A DNA stretch of 64,000 nucleotides from NCBI RefSeq assembly GCF_004000435.1, contig NZ_RBVZ01000002.1:372001-436000 (forward strand). The letters run 5' to 3'. This DNA is from Alexandriicola marinus (GTDB lineage Bacteria > Pseudomonadota > Alphaproteobacteria > Rhodobacterales > Rhodobacteraceae). The position numbers and the translations under genes are program-made. Shown in pieces: positions 17,406 through 26,354 of the stretch. Within the stretch, counting starts at the first letter, position 1; each line of letters begins with the position of its first letter. Under the pieces are notes generated by a model that had not been told where the DNA came from, ran no database searches, and saw only the letters and a list, made by a program, of their open reading frames with translations.

Positions 17406-18095
17406 ATGGGGCGTTACAGGTTGTCGGGCAACCCCCCGATCGAGGTCGAAATGAGGCGCTCGGGCCGGGCCCGGCGGCTGTCTCTGCGCGTCTCGCAGCT
17501 GGACGGAAAGGTGACGCTGACCTTGCCTGCCCACCTTGCCGAACGCGAAGCCATCGCCTTTGCCGAGGATCGGGCCGATTGGATCCGCGGTCATCTCGAC
17601 CGGGTCGAAGACACCGTGGCTGCGGCCTTTGGCAGCCGGATCCCGATCGAGGGCGAAGCGGTCACCCTGATCCCGGGTCCTGGTCGCAAACCGGAACTGG
17701 CCGGCGCCTCGCTGATGCTGCCTGACGATCCCGCACGCGTTGGCGCGCGCGCGCAGGCCTTTCTCAAGACGCTGGCCCGCGAACGGCTGGCACGGGCCTG
17801 TGATCGCCACAGCGCGGCCCTCGGGCGGCCCTTCGGTCGGCTCAGCCTGCGGGACACGCGATCACGGTGGGGCTCGTGCACATCGCGGGGTGATCTGATG
17901 TTTTCGTGGCGCCTTGTCATGGCGCCCCCTGAAATCCTCGACTACGTCGCCGCCCACGAAGTGGCGCATCTGGCCGAACACAATCATTCCCCGGCATTCT
18001 GGGCGGTGTGCGGCCAGCTTTGTCCGGAGTATGCACGCCACCGCGCATGGCTCCGTCGCGACGGCCCATCCCTGCATCGATATCGTTTCGATTGA
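17406..18095 (+). CDS. YgjP/SprT-like metal-dependent hydrolase (DUF45)
   Basis: Cytoplasmic zinc metallopeptidase-like protein of the YgjP/DUF45 (M48-related) family, 229 residues. The HExxH motif is in YVAAHEVAHLAEHNHSP, with a third ligand likely in the downstream HSPAFW region. The upstream SRWGSCTSRGDLMFSWRL segment is also characteristic. Its biological role is not established. The start at 17406 has AGAGAGG upstream. It ends 33 bp before the GntR-family regulator on the same strand, so the two may be cotranscribed. Confidence 0.85.
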   Translation: MGRYRLSGNPPIEVEMRRSGRARRLSLRVSQLDGKVTLTLPAHLAEREAIAFAEDRADWIRGHLDRVEDTVAAAFGSRIPIEGEAVTLIPGPGRKPELAGASLMLPDDPARVGARAQAFLKTLARERLARACDRHSAALGRPFGRLSLRDTRSRWGSCTSRGDLMFSWRLVMAPPEILDYVAAHEVAHLAEHNHSPAFWAVCGQLCPEYARHRAWLRRDGPSLHRYRFD

Positions 18096-18127
18096 CCGGC
18101 ACGCATTTCGTGATCACAAATGCAGGG

Positions 18128-18778
18128 ATGAAAGCATTGCCACGATCCAGCGACACGACCGGCTCGGCGCATGACAGGGTCTACAAGTCCCTGCGCACCC
18201 GCATCATGCATGGCGAATTGGGCCCCGGCGAGGCGCTGACCCTGCGCGGCATCGGCAAGCAATACGACGTGTCGATGACACCGGCGCGAGAGGCGATCCG
18301 GCGACTGGTTGCCGAAGGTGCGCTGACGCTGTCGTCGTCGGGCCGCGTGGCAACGCCGGAATTGTCGAACGAGCGGATCGAGGAACTGGCGTCGTTGCGC
18401 GCGCTGCTGGAGCCGGAACTTGCCTCGAGGGCTCTGCCCCGCGCGCATCTCGCGCTGATCGACCGGCTGGAGGACATCAATCTCAGGGTCAGCCAGATGG
18501 TCGCCCGACATGATGCCACGGGCTATATCCGGATGAACCTCGAGTTTCACCGGACCCTCTATCTGAGGGCACAGGCCCCGGCGATCCTTGCGATGACCGA
18601 AACGGTCTGGCTGCAACTCGGTCCCACCATGCGGGCGCTCTACGGGCGCCTCAACCGCTCCGAGCCGCCCTACCATCACAAGCTGATCATCGCGGCGCTC
18701 AAGGCAGGCGATGAGCCGGGGCTTCGGCTTGCCGTGCGCACCGATACGACCAAGGGTCTTCGGATGCTGAAGAACTGA
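18128..18778 (+). CDS. GntR-family (FCD) transcriptional regulator
   Basis: Regulator of 216 residues with an N-terminal GntR winged helix (about residues 12-80; LRGIGKQYDVSMTPAREAIRRL is the recognition segment) and a C-terminal all-helical FCD ligand-binding domain. FCD metal ligands are partially visible (NLEFHRTLY and the later HH of PPYHHKLI). The start at 18128 is chosen because upstream codons overlap the end of the metallopeptidase gene and add no conserved sequence. The ligand is unknown; FCD members usually sense organic acids. Confidence 0.88.
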   Translation: MKALPRSSDTTGSAHDRVYKSLRTRIMHGELGPGEALTLRGIGKQYDVSMTPAREAIRRLVAEGALTLSSSGRVATPELSNERIEELASLRALLEPELASRALPRAHLALIDRLEDINLRVSQMVARHDATGYIRMNLEFHRTLYLRAQAPAILAMTETVWLQLGPTMRALYGRLNRSEPPYHHKLIIAALKAGDEPGLRLAVRTDTTKGLRMLKN

Positions 18779-18804
18779 GCATCGGTCGCCACGGGAAATC
18801 TGCT

Positions 18805-19710
18805 CTAGTCGGCAACCGTTTGGGGAAGAACCTCGGCCACCTCACGCAACCAGTCGACAAAGGCGGCAAGCGCCGGGTTGGGGCGTGTCCGGGCAGTTAC
18901 AACGTAGATACCCTGGGGCCGTTTCACCCGGATCGGCGACAGGCAGACAAGTCGCCCGGCATCTTCATCAATGGCGGTCATCCGGTGATCCGCAAGGATC
19001 GCAGCCTGCCCCGATAGCGCCGCGTCGAACATGAAAGCCCGGCTTTCGTGTCGGGTCAGATTGAGAGCCACAGCGATATCCTCGCCGGCCTCATCGGCCC
19101 AGGCGGCCCAGTCCTCGGGCCAGCACCGCGCATCGGCAAGGGGCAGGCCAAGCACCTCTGCGGGCGTCAGCGGCAGAGACCGCCCTTCGACCAGTTGGGG
19201 GGCACAGACCACGCGCAGCGTATCTCGGAACACAAGGTGGGCAGTCAGCCCCTCCCATTCACCGTCACCATAGCGAACCGCGGCATCGAACCCCGAAGTG
19301 CCGAGGTCGACATAGTCGAACGACAGGCTCGGTTCGACGGTGATCCCGTCATGTGCAGCGTGAAAGGCATCCAGCCGTGGCAGAAGCCAACGATTTCCGA
19401 AGAAGGGAGCAACGGTGATCCTCAACGTCCGGTTCTTGCCATGACTGCGAAAAGGCTCCACCGCCTCTTCCATCAGATCAAGGGCGTCGCCCAGCTTGGC
19501 GGATAGCAGGCGCCCGTCTTCGGTCAGGGTTATCTTCCTCACCTGCCGGTGAAAAAGTGACCGGCCCAGCACCTCCTCAAGCGCCTTGATCTGGTGACTG
19601 ACAGCCGTTGGCGTAACGCAAAGCTCGCGTGCGCCGTCCTTGATACTGCCCAGACGGGCGGCGGCCTCGAAAGCCCGCAACTGGTTGAGAGAAGGGAGCT
19701 GACGCGCCAT
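18805..19710 (-). CDS. LysR-family regulator, GcvA-like
   Basis: LysR-type regulator of 301 residues. The N-terminal helix-turn-helix spans about 5-65 (LGSIKDGARELCVTPTAVSHQIKALEEVLG), in the style of GcvA-type members, and a periplasmic-binding-like effector domain follows. It is divergent from the homocysteine methyltransferase-like gene, the classic LysR arrangement, so that gene is the likely target. An imperfect inverted repeat CCTGA-N19-TCAGG (19720-19748) lies in the shared gap. The effector is unknown. Confidence 0.9.
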   Translation of the reverse strand: MARQLPSLNQLRAFEAAARLGSIKDGARELCVTPTAVSHQIKALEEVLGRSLFHRQVRKITLTEDGRLLSAKLGDALDLMEEAVEPFRSHGKNRTLRITVAPFFGNRWLLPRLDAFHAAHDGITVEPSLSFDYVDLGTSGFDAAVRYGDGEWEGLTAHLVFRDTLRVVCAPQLVEGRSLPLTPAEVLGLPLADARCWPEDWAAWADEAGEDIAVALNLTRHESRAFMFDAALSGQAAILADHRMTAIDEDAGRLVCLSPIRVKRPQGIYVVTARTRPNPALAAFVDWLREVAEVLPQTVAD

Positions 19711-19719
19711 GTCTCCATA

Positions 19720-19748
19720 CCTGAGATCTTCTTGATCATCGATTCAGG
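19720..19748. promoter_or_regulatory. candidate LysR operator
   Basis: CCTGA at 19720-19724 is mirrored by TCAGG at 19744-19748, 10 bp upstream of the LysR start in the 116-bp divergent gap. LysR regulators often bind such interrupted dyads near their own promoter. The match is short, so confidence is low. Confidence 0.3.
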
Positions 19749-19826
19749 AATGGTCGTTTGTCAAGAAAACCGGCCGGAACCTAGGCTTGGGGTGATCCCG
19801 ACAGGACCCAGAGAAAGGACAGGACA

Positions 19827-20771
19827 ATGCCCCGGACCGAGCCCACGCTTCCTCATCAAAGCAAGGATATCTTCCTGACAGATGGCGGCACCGAAACCTG
19901 GCTACTTTACAAGCGTGGTTTCGAATTGCCGCATTTCAGCGCCTTTCACCTGCTGAACGATCCCACCGCGACAGCAGCGATCCGGGAATACTACCGATCC
20001 TTCGCCGATATTGCCGTCCGGAGGGGAACGCCATTCATATTCGACAGCCTGACCTATCGCGCCAGCCGCGACTGGGGGCAGCTTCTGGGATATTCCGACG
20101 CCGGACTGGCCGAGATGAACGAACGGTGCCTCGACCTCTATCGCGAGATTGCCGTCGAGGCGGGCCTGCCCCAGGAACAGACCGTCATCAGCGGCTGCAT
20201 CGGCCCCAAGGGCGATGCCTACAAGACCAACGCGACCCTGACCGCCGACGCCGCAGAGGCCTATCACGCCGAACAGATCGCCACGTTCAAGGCCGCAGGC
20301 GCCCATATCGTGACAGCGCTGACGCTCAATACCAGCGCCGAGGCGATCGGAATTGCCCGCGCGGCACAATCGGCAGGCATTCCTTCGGTCATCGCCTTCA
20401 CGCTCGAGAAGGATCGCAATCTCCGCAGCGGCGAAACGCTCCGCGAGGCGATCGAGACGGTAGATGCGGCAACCGGTGCGGCACCGGCCTACTACATGAT
20501 CAATTGTTCCCACCCTGTCGATTTCGGACCGGCCCTTGAACAGGCGCCGTGGGTCAATCGGATCGGCGGGTTGCGCGCCAATGCCTCGACCCTCGATCAC
20601 GGCACCCTATGCCAACTCGGCCATCTCGAAGAGGGCGACCCGAACGAATTGTCGCGCCAATATGCCGATCTCCGGGACAGCTACCCGGCGATAAACGTCT
20701 TCGGCGGATGCTGCGGCACGGATCATGTTCATGTGGACAAGATCGCCGGCGCGCTTCTCGTTGCGGCCTGA
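19827..20771 (+). CDS. homocysteine S-methyltransferase family protein
   Basis: Zinc-dependent methyltransferase of the homocysteine S-methyltransferase/betaine-homocysteine methyltransferase family, 314 residues. Zinc ligands are visible as Cys in YMINCSHP and the Cys pair in NVFGGCCGTDHVH at the C-terminus. The N-terminal DGGTETWLLYKRG replaces the usual DGGMGT-like opening. The methyl donor (S-methylmethionine, betaine or another) cannot be assigned. It is preceded by GAGAAAGGACAGGAC and transcribed away from the LysR gene. Confidence 0.85.
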   Translation: MPRTEPTLPHQSKDIFLTDGGTETWLLYKRGFELPHFSAFHLLNDPTATAAIREYYRSFADIAVRRGTPFIFDSLTYRASRDWGQLLGYSDAGLAEMNERCLDLYREIAVEAGLPQEQTVISGCIGPKGDAYKTNATLTADAAEAYHAEQIATFKAAGAHIVTALTLNTSAEAIGIARAAQSAGIPSVIAFTLEKDRNLRSGETLREAIETVDAATGAAPAYYMINCSHPVDFGPALEQAPWVNRIGGLRANASTLDHGTLCQLGHLEEGDPNELSRQYADLRDSYPAINVFGGCCGTDHVHVDKIAGALLVAA

Positions 20772-20777
20772 AAGGGA

Positions 20778-22043
20778 CTATCCCGGGCGCGGCTCGATCA
20801 GGATCGCGCGGAAATCGTTGACGTTGGTCAACGTGGGGCCGGGCACGACCTGGTCCCCAAGCTTGCCAAAGAATGTGTGCGCGTCGTTGCGGGCAAGGGC
20901 ATCCCCCGCATCCGGACCCCGAACCAGCGTATCGGGCCCGATGATCGCCCCGGCCACCTCGGCTGCCCCATCGACGCCATCGGTGTCGCAGGCGATGGCG
21001 TGGATGCCCGGCGCGCCCTGCAGGGCAACGGCAAGCGCGAGGGCATATTCGGCATTGGGCCCGCCCACGCCATCGCCCCGCCGCGTCACGGTCAACTCCC
21101 CCCCCGACAGCAGGAGGAGCGACGGATCGCCGGGCGCCATCGCCCTCTGCCGGTCAAGAGCAAGCCGGGCATGACGTGCCGCCACATCGCGCGCCTCGCC
21201 CTCGATTGCGTCTCCGAGGATCTCGGCCACACAGCCGGCCTCTCGCACCATCGCGGCGGCCGCATCGAGCGATTGCGACGGTGCGGCAATGATCCGGTTC
21301 TCGACACCGGCAAGGCGCGGATCGCCCGGCGGAACGGTCTCGTCCCCGTGAGCGAGGTAGTCGGCCACCGCGGGCGGCACCGTCACGTTCCATGTCGCCA
21401 GTGCCCGTGCCGCGCGCGCCGCATCGCCCTGATCCCCGACCGTGGGTCCCGACGCGATGTCGCCAGGATCGTCGCCCGGCACGTCCGATATCATCAGGGC
21501 AAGCATACGCGCAGGCGCAGCCGCCGCGGCCAACTTGCCGCCCTTGACCGCAGAAAGCTGTTTGCGGATGCCATTGATCTCTCCGATCGGGGCGCCCGAG
21601 GCCAGAAGACCGGCCGTCACGGCCTGCTTGTCCGCCAACGTCAGCCCGTCAGCAGGCGCGCACAGCAGCGCCGAGCCGCCGCCCGAGATCAGGGCCAGAA
21701 CGAAATCTCCCTCTCCCAATCCCTGCAACAGCGAGAGCATCCGTCGGGTCGCGGCGATCCCAGCCTCATCCGGTACGGGATGCGCGGCCTCCACGATCTC
21801 GATCCCGGCGCAGGGGCGGGCATAGCCATAGCGCGTGATGACAAGGCCGTCGCAAGGCCCCCAGACCGATTCGACCGCCTCCGCCATCCGGGCCGAGGCC
21901 TTGCCCGCGCCAATGACGATCACCCTTTCGGGGCGCGGCGGCAGAACACCGGGGATCACCTGCATCGGATCGGCCACCTCGACCGCCCGGTCGAACAAAT
22001 CGCGCAAGAACCCCGCTTGCCCGTCTGGAAAGGGAGCGCCCAT
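20778..22043 (-). CDS. glycerate 2-kinase (MOFRL family)
   Basis: Glycerate kinase of the GckA/TtuD (MOFRL) family, 421 residues, which phosphorylates D-glycerate in glyoxylate, tartrate or serine-cycle metabolism. Visible signatures include VIVIGAGKASARMAEAVE near the N-terminus, LISGGGSALLCAPADG in the middle, and the C-terminal MOFRL domain with GGELTVTRRGDGVGGPNAEYAL and IACDTDGVDGAAEVAG. The start at 22043 is used because upstream codons run through the tRNA-Met gene on the other strand. It converges with the methyltransferase gene, with 6 bp between stops. Confidence 0.9.
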   Translation of the reverse strand: MGAPFPDGQAGFLRDLFDRAVEVADPMQVIPGVLPPRPERVIVIGAGKASARMAEAVESVWGPCDGLVITRYGYARPCAGIEIVEAAHPVPDEAGIAATRRMLSLLQGLGEGDFVLALISGGGSALLCAPADGLTLADKQAVTAGLLASGAPIGEINGIRKQLSAVKGGKLAAAAAPARMLALMISDVPGDDPGDIASGPTVGDQGDAARAARALATWNVTVPPAVADYLAHGDETVPPGDPRLAGVENRIIAAPSQSLDAAAAMVREAGCVAEILGDAIEGEARDVAARHARLALDRQRAMAPGDPSLLLLSGGELTVTRRGDGVGGPNAEYALALAVALQGAPGIHAIACDTDGVDGAAEVAGAIIGPDTLVRGPDAGDALARNDAHTFFGKLGDQVVPGPTLTNVNDFRAILIEPRPG

Positions 22044-22133
22044 AACCCGCCTCTGATGCAAGTGTCTGCCCGGCCGAAGATTGACCCAGCGGCCCGGCGA
22101 GGTCCAGCCCGGACGGATCGGCGCATTTCCCGT

Positions 22134-22162
22134 TTGACATGGGTCACCTGGCACAGTATCGG
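22134..22162 (+). promoter_or_regulatory. promoter of tRNA-Met
   Basis: A consensus -35 TTGACA (22134-22139) and TATCGG (22157-22162) are separated by 17 bp. The predicted start of transcription is about 10 bp upstream of the mature tRNA 5' end. Confidence 0.65.
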
Positions 22163-22178
22163 ACCTCCCGTTGCGTAT

Positions 22179-22255
22179 GGCGTGGTAGCTCAGCTGGTTA
22201 GAGCACAGCACTCATAATGCTGGGGTCGGCGGTTCAAGTCCGCCCCACGCTACCA
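22179..22255 (+). tRNA. tRNA-Met(CAU), elongator type
   Basis: A 77-nt cloverleaf: acceptor GGCGTGG pairs with CCACGCT (one G-T), the D arm is GCTCAGCTGGTTAGAGC, the anticodon stem CAGCA/TGCTG holds the loop CTCATAA (anticodon CAT), the T arm is intact, and ACCA is encoded. The acceptor and variable regions resemble elongator tRNA-Met rather than the initiator or lysidine-type tRNA-Ile. Confidence 0.93.
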
Positions 22256-22296
22256 ACACCCTCCAAACAACCCGCGCGCATTGCGCAGCGCTGGCC

Positions 22297-22701
22297 TCAG
22301 GGCTGGCTGCGCCGGTAGGTCTGCAGCCGCATGGAGCGGGTGCCATCGGGGCGATTGTGAAACTGCAGGACATTGAGGATCGTCCCGTCGCGGCTGGCCC
22401 GGCGGTGGGCATAGGATACCTCGATCCCCGAGTTGTAGGCGTGCGAGATGAGCTCGCAGTTATCCTTGATATGGAATGACGCCTTCATGCCGACTTCGCC
22501 CGCCTCGCGGATCGCCCCATCGGCCATCCCCGTGAATTCAACGTGATGCGGCGTGCCATCTGCATCTTCCCAGTCGATCAGCAAGGTGAGTTCCTTGTCC
22601 TCGACCGAGATCCGGTAATGGCCCGAAGAAGGCGGCGCCCCTTCATCGCAATGGGACAATTCGGGGATCAGGGTCCAGTCCCCCTCGAATGGATAGCTCA
22701 T
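22297..22701 (-). CDS. conserved hypothetical protein, 134 aa
   Basis: A 134-residue soluble protein with no signal peptide or membrane segment. The sequence alternates short hydrophobic and charged stretches (HYRISVEDKELTLLIDWED, GMKASFHIKDN, TILNVLQFHNRPDG) as in a small beta-barrel or lipocalin-like fold, but I recognise no family. A clear start with GGGAGG upstream and normal codon use support a real gene. It lies 29 bp downstream of gnd on the same strand and may be cotranscribed with it. Confidence 0.7.
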   Translation of the reverse strand: MSYPFEGDWTLIPELSHCDEGAPPSSGHYRISVEDKELTLLIDWEDADGTPHHVEFTGMADGAIREAGEVGMKASFHIKDNCELISHAYNSGIEVSYAHRRASRDGTILNVLQFHNRPDGTRSMRLQTYRRSQP

Positions 22702-22730
22702 CGTCAGCCTCCCGCCGGTTGAACGGCGTC

Positions 22731-24134
22731 TCAGTCTTCTGCCCAGGGTCCGTGACGATCCTTGGTGCCATCGTCAAGCCGGGCAAATCCGTGCCAGCCG
22801 AAATAGTCACGCTGCCCCTGGATCATGTTGGCTGTGCCGCGCCCGGTGCGCATGGTATCGAAATAGGCCAGTGCCGCCGACAGGGCCGGCACGGCGATTC
22901 CGGCGCCGGCGCCGATGGCCACGACAGCCCGCAGATCGGCATGGGTCTTCTTCAGCCAATCGGCAAAGAACGGTGCCGCGATCAGCGACCTGCCCGGCGC
23001 CTCGTCCAGTGCGGTCGCCATATCATCGAGCATGGCTGACCGGATGATGCAGCCTTCGCGCCAGACCCGCGCGATGGCAGGGCCATCCAGATGCCAGCCG
23101 AACTGATCAGATGCCGCCCCGATCATCTGGAAGCCCTGCGCATAGCACAGGATCTTGCCTGCGATCAGCGCGTTCTCAAGCGTCTCGAGGGGAAGCGTGT
23201 CCGCCGCGATGCGCGTCGGGCCCGGGCCGTAGATATCTTCGAGTGTGGCGCGTTCTTCGCGCCGGGCCGACATGTTGCGCGCCGCGACCGCGGCCTCGAT
23301 CACCGGGATCGGCGCGCCCAGATGCTGTGCCTCAATCGCCGTCCAGCGGCCGGTTCCCTTCTGGCCCGCCGCATCGACGATCACATCCAGAAGCGGCCCG
23401 CCGGTGGCAGCATCATCAGTGCCTGCGACGATGCCCGAAATCTCGGTCAGATAGGATTGCAGCGGCCCCTCGTTCCAACGATCGAAAACCTTGCCGATAT
23501 CGGCGGCGTTCATGTCCAGCCCGTCACGCATCAGGCCATAGGCTTCGGCGATCAGCTGCATATCGGCATATTCGATGCCGTTGTGTACCGCCTTGACGAA
23601 ATGGCCCGCGCCCTCTTCGCCAAGCCATGCCGCACAGGGCGATTCTTCGAACTTCGCCGCGATCGCCGTCAGAACCCTTTCGACGCGATCCCAATGCTGT
23701 TTCGGTCCGCCTCCCATGATCGACGGGCCGTGCCGCGCGCCCTCCTCGCCGCCCGAGACGCCGATGCCGAGGAACGGATGGCTCAGCGCGCGCATGCGCC
23801 GATTCGTGTCGTGAAAATTGGCGTTGCCCGCATCGATGATCAGGTCGTCAGGGCCCAGATGCGGGGCCAGAGCCTCGATCTGATCGTCGACCGCCTGCCC
23901 GGCCGGGACCATCAGGATGATCGCGCGCGGCGCGGCAATGGCCGCTACGAATTCGGCAAGCGTCTCTGTCGGGGTGATCCTGTCGGCCAGGCTCCCCGCC
24001 TCGGCTACGAAATCATGGGTCTTGGATGCCGTCCGGTTCCAGACCGCGATGGAAAATCCCTTCTCGGCGATGTTCAGCGCAAGCGCCGATCCCATCGTTC
24101 CCAGACCGACAAGCCCGATTTCCGCAGTCGCCAT
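22731..24134 (-). CDS. gnd: 6-phosphogluconate dehydrogenase, decarboxylating
   Basis: NADP-linked oxidative decarboxylation of 6-phosphogluconate to ribulose 5-phosphate in the pentose phosphate pathway. The 467-residue length is typical for the long form. The N-terminal Rossmann motif is IGLVGLGTMGSALALNIAEKG, the substrate-binding signature is GIGVSGGEEGARHGPSIMGGG, and the catalytic lysine region reads GHFVKAVHNGIEYADMQL. The second ATG (24134) is preferred because GGGAGAG lies 7 bp before it but only 1 bp before the ATG at 24140. Confidence 0.95.
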   Translation of the reverse strand: MATAEIGLVGLGTMGSALALNIAEKGFSIAVWNRTASKTHDFVAEAGSLADRITPTETLAEFVAAIAAPRAIILMVPAGQAVDDQIEALAPHLGPDDLIIDAGNANFHDTNRRMRALSHPFLGIGVSGGEEGARHGPSIMGGGPKQHWDRVERVLTAIAAKFEESPCAAWLGEEGAGHFVKAVHNGIEYADMQLIAEAYGLMRDGLDMNAADIGKVFDRWNEGPLQSYLTEISGIVAGTDDAATGGPLLDVIVDAAGQKGTGRWTAIEAQHLGAPIPVIEAAVAARNMSARREERATLEDIYGPGPTRIAADTLPLETLENALIAGKILCYAQGFQMIGAASDQFGWHLDGPAIARVWREGCIIRSAMLDDMATALDEAPGRSLIAAPFFADWLKKTHADLRAVVAIGAGAGIAVPALSAALAYFDTMRTGRGTANMIQGQRDYFGWHGFARLDDGTKDRHGPWAED

Positions 24135-24206
24135 GCTCATTCTCTCCCGCTGAAGCCCGGGGAGAATAGAATCCGGTCGTGCGCCGATGTAAAGCCAATG
24201 ACCGGC

Positions 24207-25145
24207 TCAGCCGAAGAAGCCCGGCCCCGCCCGCCGCAAGAGCCCCTCGGCCATGATCCGGCCGATCTCGGGGCCATCGGTGATCAGGCCCTCGGCCTCA
24301 TCCGACAGCACCTCCGATCCGTCGGTGCGCAGGATCTCCCCTCTCAGGCGAAGACGATCACCGTCGAGTTCGGCCAGACCGGCGATCGGCGTCTCGCACG
24401 ATCCGTCGAGCGCCGCGAGAAAGGCTCGCTCGGCCGCCAGCCTCTGGCCCGTGGGGCCATCATGGATCGCGGCAAGATGTTCTGCCGCGCGATCATCCGA
24501 CATCCGCCGTTCGATCCCGATGGCCCCCTGCGCCACGGCGGGCAGCATCTCGTCGGGCTCGATCGGTGTGTAGGGAACATCCGACATCCCGAGGCGGTTC
24601 AGCCCCGCCGTCGCCAGGAATGTCGCGACCGCGACATTCTCGCTCAGCTTGCGCAGCCGTGTCTGCACGTTGCCCCGGAACTCGACCACGTTCAGATCGG
24701 GCCGCCGCGCCAGAAGCTGGGACCTGCGCCTGAGGCTCGAGGTGCCGACAGTCGCGCCCTGAGGCAGATCGGCAAGCCCACCCTCGCCCAGCGTGACGAA
24801 GGCATCGCGCACATCCTCGCGGGGCAGGTAGGTGTCGAGGATCAACCCGCCGGGCTGTTCCACCGGCATGTCCTTCATCGAATGAACGGCGATATCGATG
24901 CTGCCATCGAGAAGCGCCTCTTCGATCTCGCGCGTGAAAAGTCCCTTGCCGCCGATTTCCTTCAGCGGCCGGTCCTGGACGGCGTCACCCGTCACCTTGA
25001 TGACCACGATCTCGAAGGCGGCCTCCGGCAAACCGTGGGCGGCCATCAGACGGGCGCGGGTTTCATGTGCCTGCGCCAGCGCCAGCGGGGATCCGCGGGT
25101 GCCGATGCGCATCGGTTCAGTCGGGGTATATGCTTGTCCAGTCAT
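24207..25145 (-). CDS. hemC: porphobilinogen deaminase (hydroxymethylbilane synthase)
   Basis: Polymerises four porphobilinogens into hydroxymethylbilane. The 312-residue protein has the usual signatures: IGTRGSPLALAQA at the N-terminus, GGKGLFTREIEEALLDG, HSMKDMP, VGTSSLRRRSQLL, and the dipyrromethane-cofactor cysteine C250 in DGSCETPIAG. Either ATG 25145 (with GGTGA upstream) or the internal ATG 25112, which is closer to the conserved core, may be the start. A possible promoter TTGTCA-17-TAAGAC (25154-25182) would place transcription so near 25145 that the internal start becomes attractive. It is divergent from hemE, a known arrangement in this order. Confidence 0.95.
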   Translation of the reverse strand: MTGQAYTPTEPMRIGTRGSPLALAQAHETRARLMAAHGLPEAAFEIVVIKVTGDAVQDRPLKEIGGKGLFTREIEEALLDGSIDIAVHSMKDMPVEQPGGLILDTYLPREDVRDAFVTLGEGGLADLPQGATVGTSSLRRRSQLLARRPDLNVVEFRGNVQTRLRKLSENVAVATFLATAGLNRLGMSDVPYTPIEPDEMLPAVAQGAIGIERRMSDDRAAEHLAAIHDGPTGQRLAAERAFLAALDGSCETPIAGLAELDGDRLRLRGEILRTDGSEVLSDEAEGLITDGPEIGRIMAEGLLRRAGPGFFG

Positions 25146-25236
25146 CAGTCACCGTCTTAGACTTGTAAACCAAACCTGACAACTCTCTTGACTTGCCAAC
25201 GGCGGGCTGAGACGACGTTTCCAAAGAGGAGCATCC

Positions 25237-26271
25237 ATGGCCCAAGACAAACTGATCCTTCGCGCACTTGCCGGTGAAACCCTGCCCACCCCCCCCATCT
25301 GGATGATGCGGCAAGCGGGCCGCTATCTGCCCGAATACCGCGCAACCCGCGCCGAGGCCGGGGATTTCCTGTCGCTGTGCTATAATTCCGAACTGGCCGC
25401 CGAGGTGACGCTTCAGCCGATCCGCCGCTACGGATTCGATGCCTCGATCCTCTTCGCCGATATCCTGCTTCTGCCGCAGGCTCTGGGTGTCGACCTGTGG
25501 TTTGTCACCGGTGAGGGGCCGCGCATGTCAACCACGACTGACATGGATGGCGTCAAGGCGCTGAAGCCCGCGGATGCGATCCATGACCACCTCGCCCCGG
25601 TCTATGAAACGGTGCGGATCCTCGCGCGCGAATTGCCGTCCGAAACGACGCTGATCGGTTTCGCCGGTGCGCCCTGGACGGTCGCAACCTACATGATCGG
25701 CGGGCGCGGCACGCCCGATCAGGCACCAGCCCATGCGCTCAAGACCGAGGATCGCGCCACGTTCGAGGCGATCATCGACCTGCTGACCGACGCCACGATC
25801 GAATATCTTTCGGCCCAGGCCGAGGCCGGCGCGGAATGCGTGAAGCTTTTCGACAGCTGGGCAGGTTCGCTCAAGGGCCACGACTTCGAGGCCTATTCAC
25901 TGGAACCGATGCGCAAGATCACCGCCGCACTCAAGGCCCGGCATCCGGGCCTGCCCGTGATCGCCTTTCCGCGCGGCGCGGGCGAACGCTTCGCCGGAAC
26001 ACATGCGGCCATCGGCGCCGATTGCATTGCGCTCGACGATGGCGTGTCGGCCGAATGGGCGGCGGAACATGTCCAGAAAGACGGCTGTGTGCAGGGCAAC
26101 CTCGCCTCGTCGCACATGGTCACCGGGGGCGATGCGCTCGTGTCGGAGACGCGCGCCATCGTGAAAGCCTTCTCCGGCGGGCCGCATATCTTCAACCTCG
26201 GCCACGGCATCACGCCCGATGCGGACCCGGAAAACGTTCAGCTTATGATTGACACCATCCGAAACGGCTGA
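25237..26271 (+). CDS. hemE: uroporphyrinogen decarboxylase
   Basis: Decarboxylates uroporphyrinogen III to coproporphyrinogen III. The 344-residue protein carries the substrate-binding [16 protein letters not shown] signature, the [12 protein letters not shown] segment and the second signature [16 protein letters not shown]. The start has AAAGAGGAGC upstream. It faces hemC across a 91-bp divergent gap that contains a TTGACT -35-like hexamer (25188-25193) but no convincing -10. Confidence 0.96.
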   Translation: MAQDKLILRALAGETLPTPPIWMMRQAGRYLPEYRATRAEAGDFLSLCYNSELAAEVTLQPIRRYGFDASILFADILLLPQALGVDLWFVTGEGPRMSTTTDMDGVKALKPADAIHDHLAPVYETVRILARELPSETTLIGFAGAPWTVATYMIGGRGTPDQAPAHALKTEDRATFEAIIDLLTDATIEYLSAQAEAGAECVKLFDSWAGSLKGHDFEAYSLEPMRKITAALKARHPGLPVIAFPRGAGERFAGTHAAIGADCIALDDGVSAEWAAEHVQKDGCVQGNLASSHMVTGGDALVSETRAIVKAFSGGPHIFNLGHGITPDADPENVQLMIDTIRNG

Positions 26272-26284
26272 CCCGGCACTTTAC

Positions 26285-26340
26285 GGGATGGCGGGCGGGG
26301 CGATGGGCCTTTTTCGGCCCGAGCGTCGCACCGCCATCCC
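26285..26340. terminator. large hairpin between convergent hemE and hemF
   Basis: A perfect 10-bp outer stem (GGGATGGCGG at 26285-26294 with CCGCCATCCC at 26331-26340) encloses an inner stem GGGCC/GGCCC with a T-rich loop (26305-26320) and a further partial stem. It sits midway between the convergent hemE and hemF stops and probably terminates or protects both messages. No strong T-run follows on either strand, so termination may rely on Rho. Confidence 0.55.
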
Positions 26341-26354
26341 TTATCAAAAGGGCA

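Noticed and set aside
19711-19826. SAM or similar riboswitch upstream of the homocysteine methyltransferase-like gene
   Set aside because: The leader is short and shows no recognisable riboswitch core; the LysR gene is a sufficient regulator.
25154-25182. hemC promoter TTGTCA-17-TAAGAC
   Set aside because: Spacing is good, but transcription would start only about 2 bp before the better-supported hemC ATG, so it is noted in the hemC entry but not listed as a promoter.
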